This document shows, in pieces, positions 19,606 to 19,769 of a stretch of 19,769 nt of DNA. The stretch spans positions 1 through 19,769 of the forward strand of contig JADGJH010000309.1 in NCBI GenBank assembly GCA_027596945.1, given 5' to 3'. The translations under genes and the position numbers were made by a program. The notes under the pieces were generated by a model. That model did not search any database, was not told where the DNA came from, and saw nothing but the letters and a program-made list of their open reading frames with translations. The DNA is from Physocladia obscura (lineage: Eukaryota > Chytridiomycota > Chytridiomycetes > Chytridiales > Chytriomycetaceae). Position 1 is the stretch's first letter. Every line of letters begins with the position of its first letter.

Positions 19606-19769
19606 CTAGCAAATATGGAAGAAAGCGTTAAGTTATAGATTTATATGCAGATTCGGCTGAACTGATTTCGGAAACATCGCTCTGTAATGCTTCGTGACCC
19701 AACAATAAAAAAAAATTTTCTTTTTCGACTCGCTTCCTTGGTGGGTACTCAATACAATTAATCTATGAC

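Overview
The window looks like a piece of an intron-rich eukaryotic nuclear genome, most likely a flagellated early-diverging fungus (chytrid-like); another flagellated protist is not excluded. The reasons are many short GT-AG introns (about 40 to 85 bases), a ciliary transition-fibre coiled-coil protein (FBF1-like), a class II DYRK kinase with a DYRK-homology box, and the nucleolar U3 snoRNP protein MPP10. No bacterial operons, tRNA, rRNA or CRISPR array were seen.

Host layout. Positions 1-235 probably hold the 3' end of an unrecognised gene. An FBF1-like gene (592-4575, +, 12 exons, about 1,118 codons) converges on a DYRK-family kinase gene (4796-8494, -, 6 exons), with about 220 bases between their stop codons. 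At the right end an MPP10 gene (18254 to beyond the window, -) runs toward the DYRK gene. Without the mobile DNA, MPP10 and DYRK would be tandem neighbours on the minus strand.

Between MPP10's 3' end and the DYRK promoter lies a repeat island of about 9.3 kb (roughly 8860-18170). It is strongly CpG-depleted compared with the host genes. It has at least three parts: (i) a decayed Tc1/mariner-type element (about 8862-10370); (ii) remains of an old polymerase-helicase gene, in two pieces (10394-10901 and 18060-18168); (iii) a 7,154-base element (10904-18057) with long terminal inverted repeats and CCCCC...GGGGG ends, flanked by TA, that splits the old gene. The old gene's reading frame continues across the junction when the insert and one TA are removed. 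The insert encodes a relative of the gene it landed in, so this is a family member inserted into its own kin.

The 7.15-kb element carries a small gene with a possible helix-turn-helix segment, a gene of about 1,210 codons fusing a degenerate family-B DNA-polymerase-like domain, an SF1 helicase and an HNH-like domain, a RING/SIAH-type zinc-finger gene, and an opposing gene with a coiled coil. All four are broken by stops or frameshifts, several of them plausible CGA to TGA changes. No transposase, integrase or capsid gene is recognisable. The long repeats contain tandem units of about 80 bases; a further copy of the unit carries the start codon of the first gene. This replicon-like, TA-flanked element is the most interesting content of the window.
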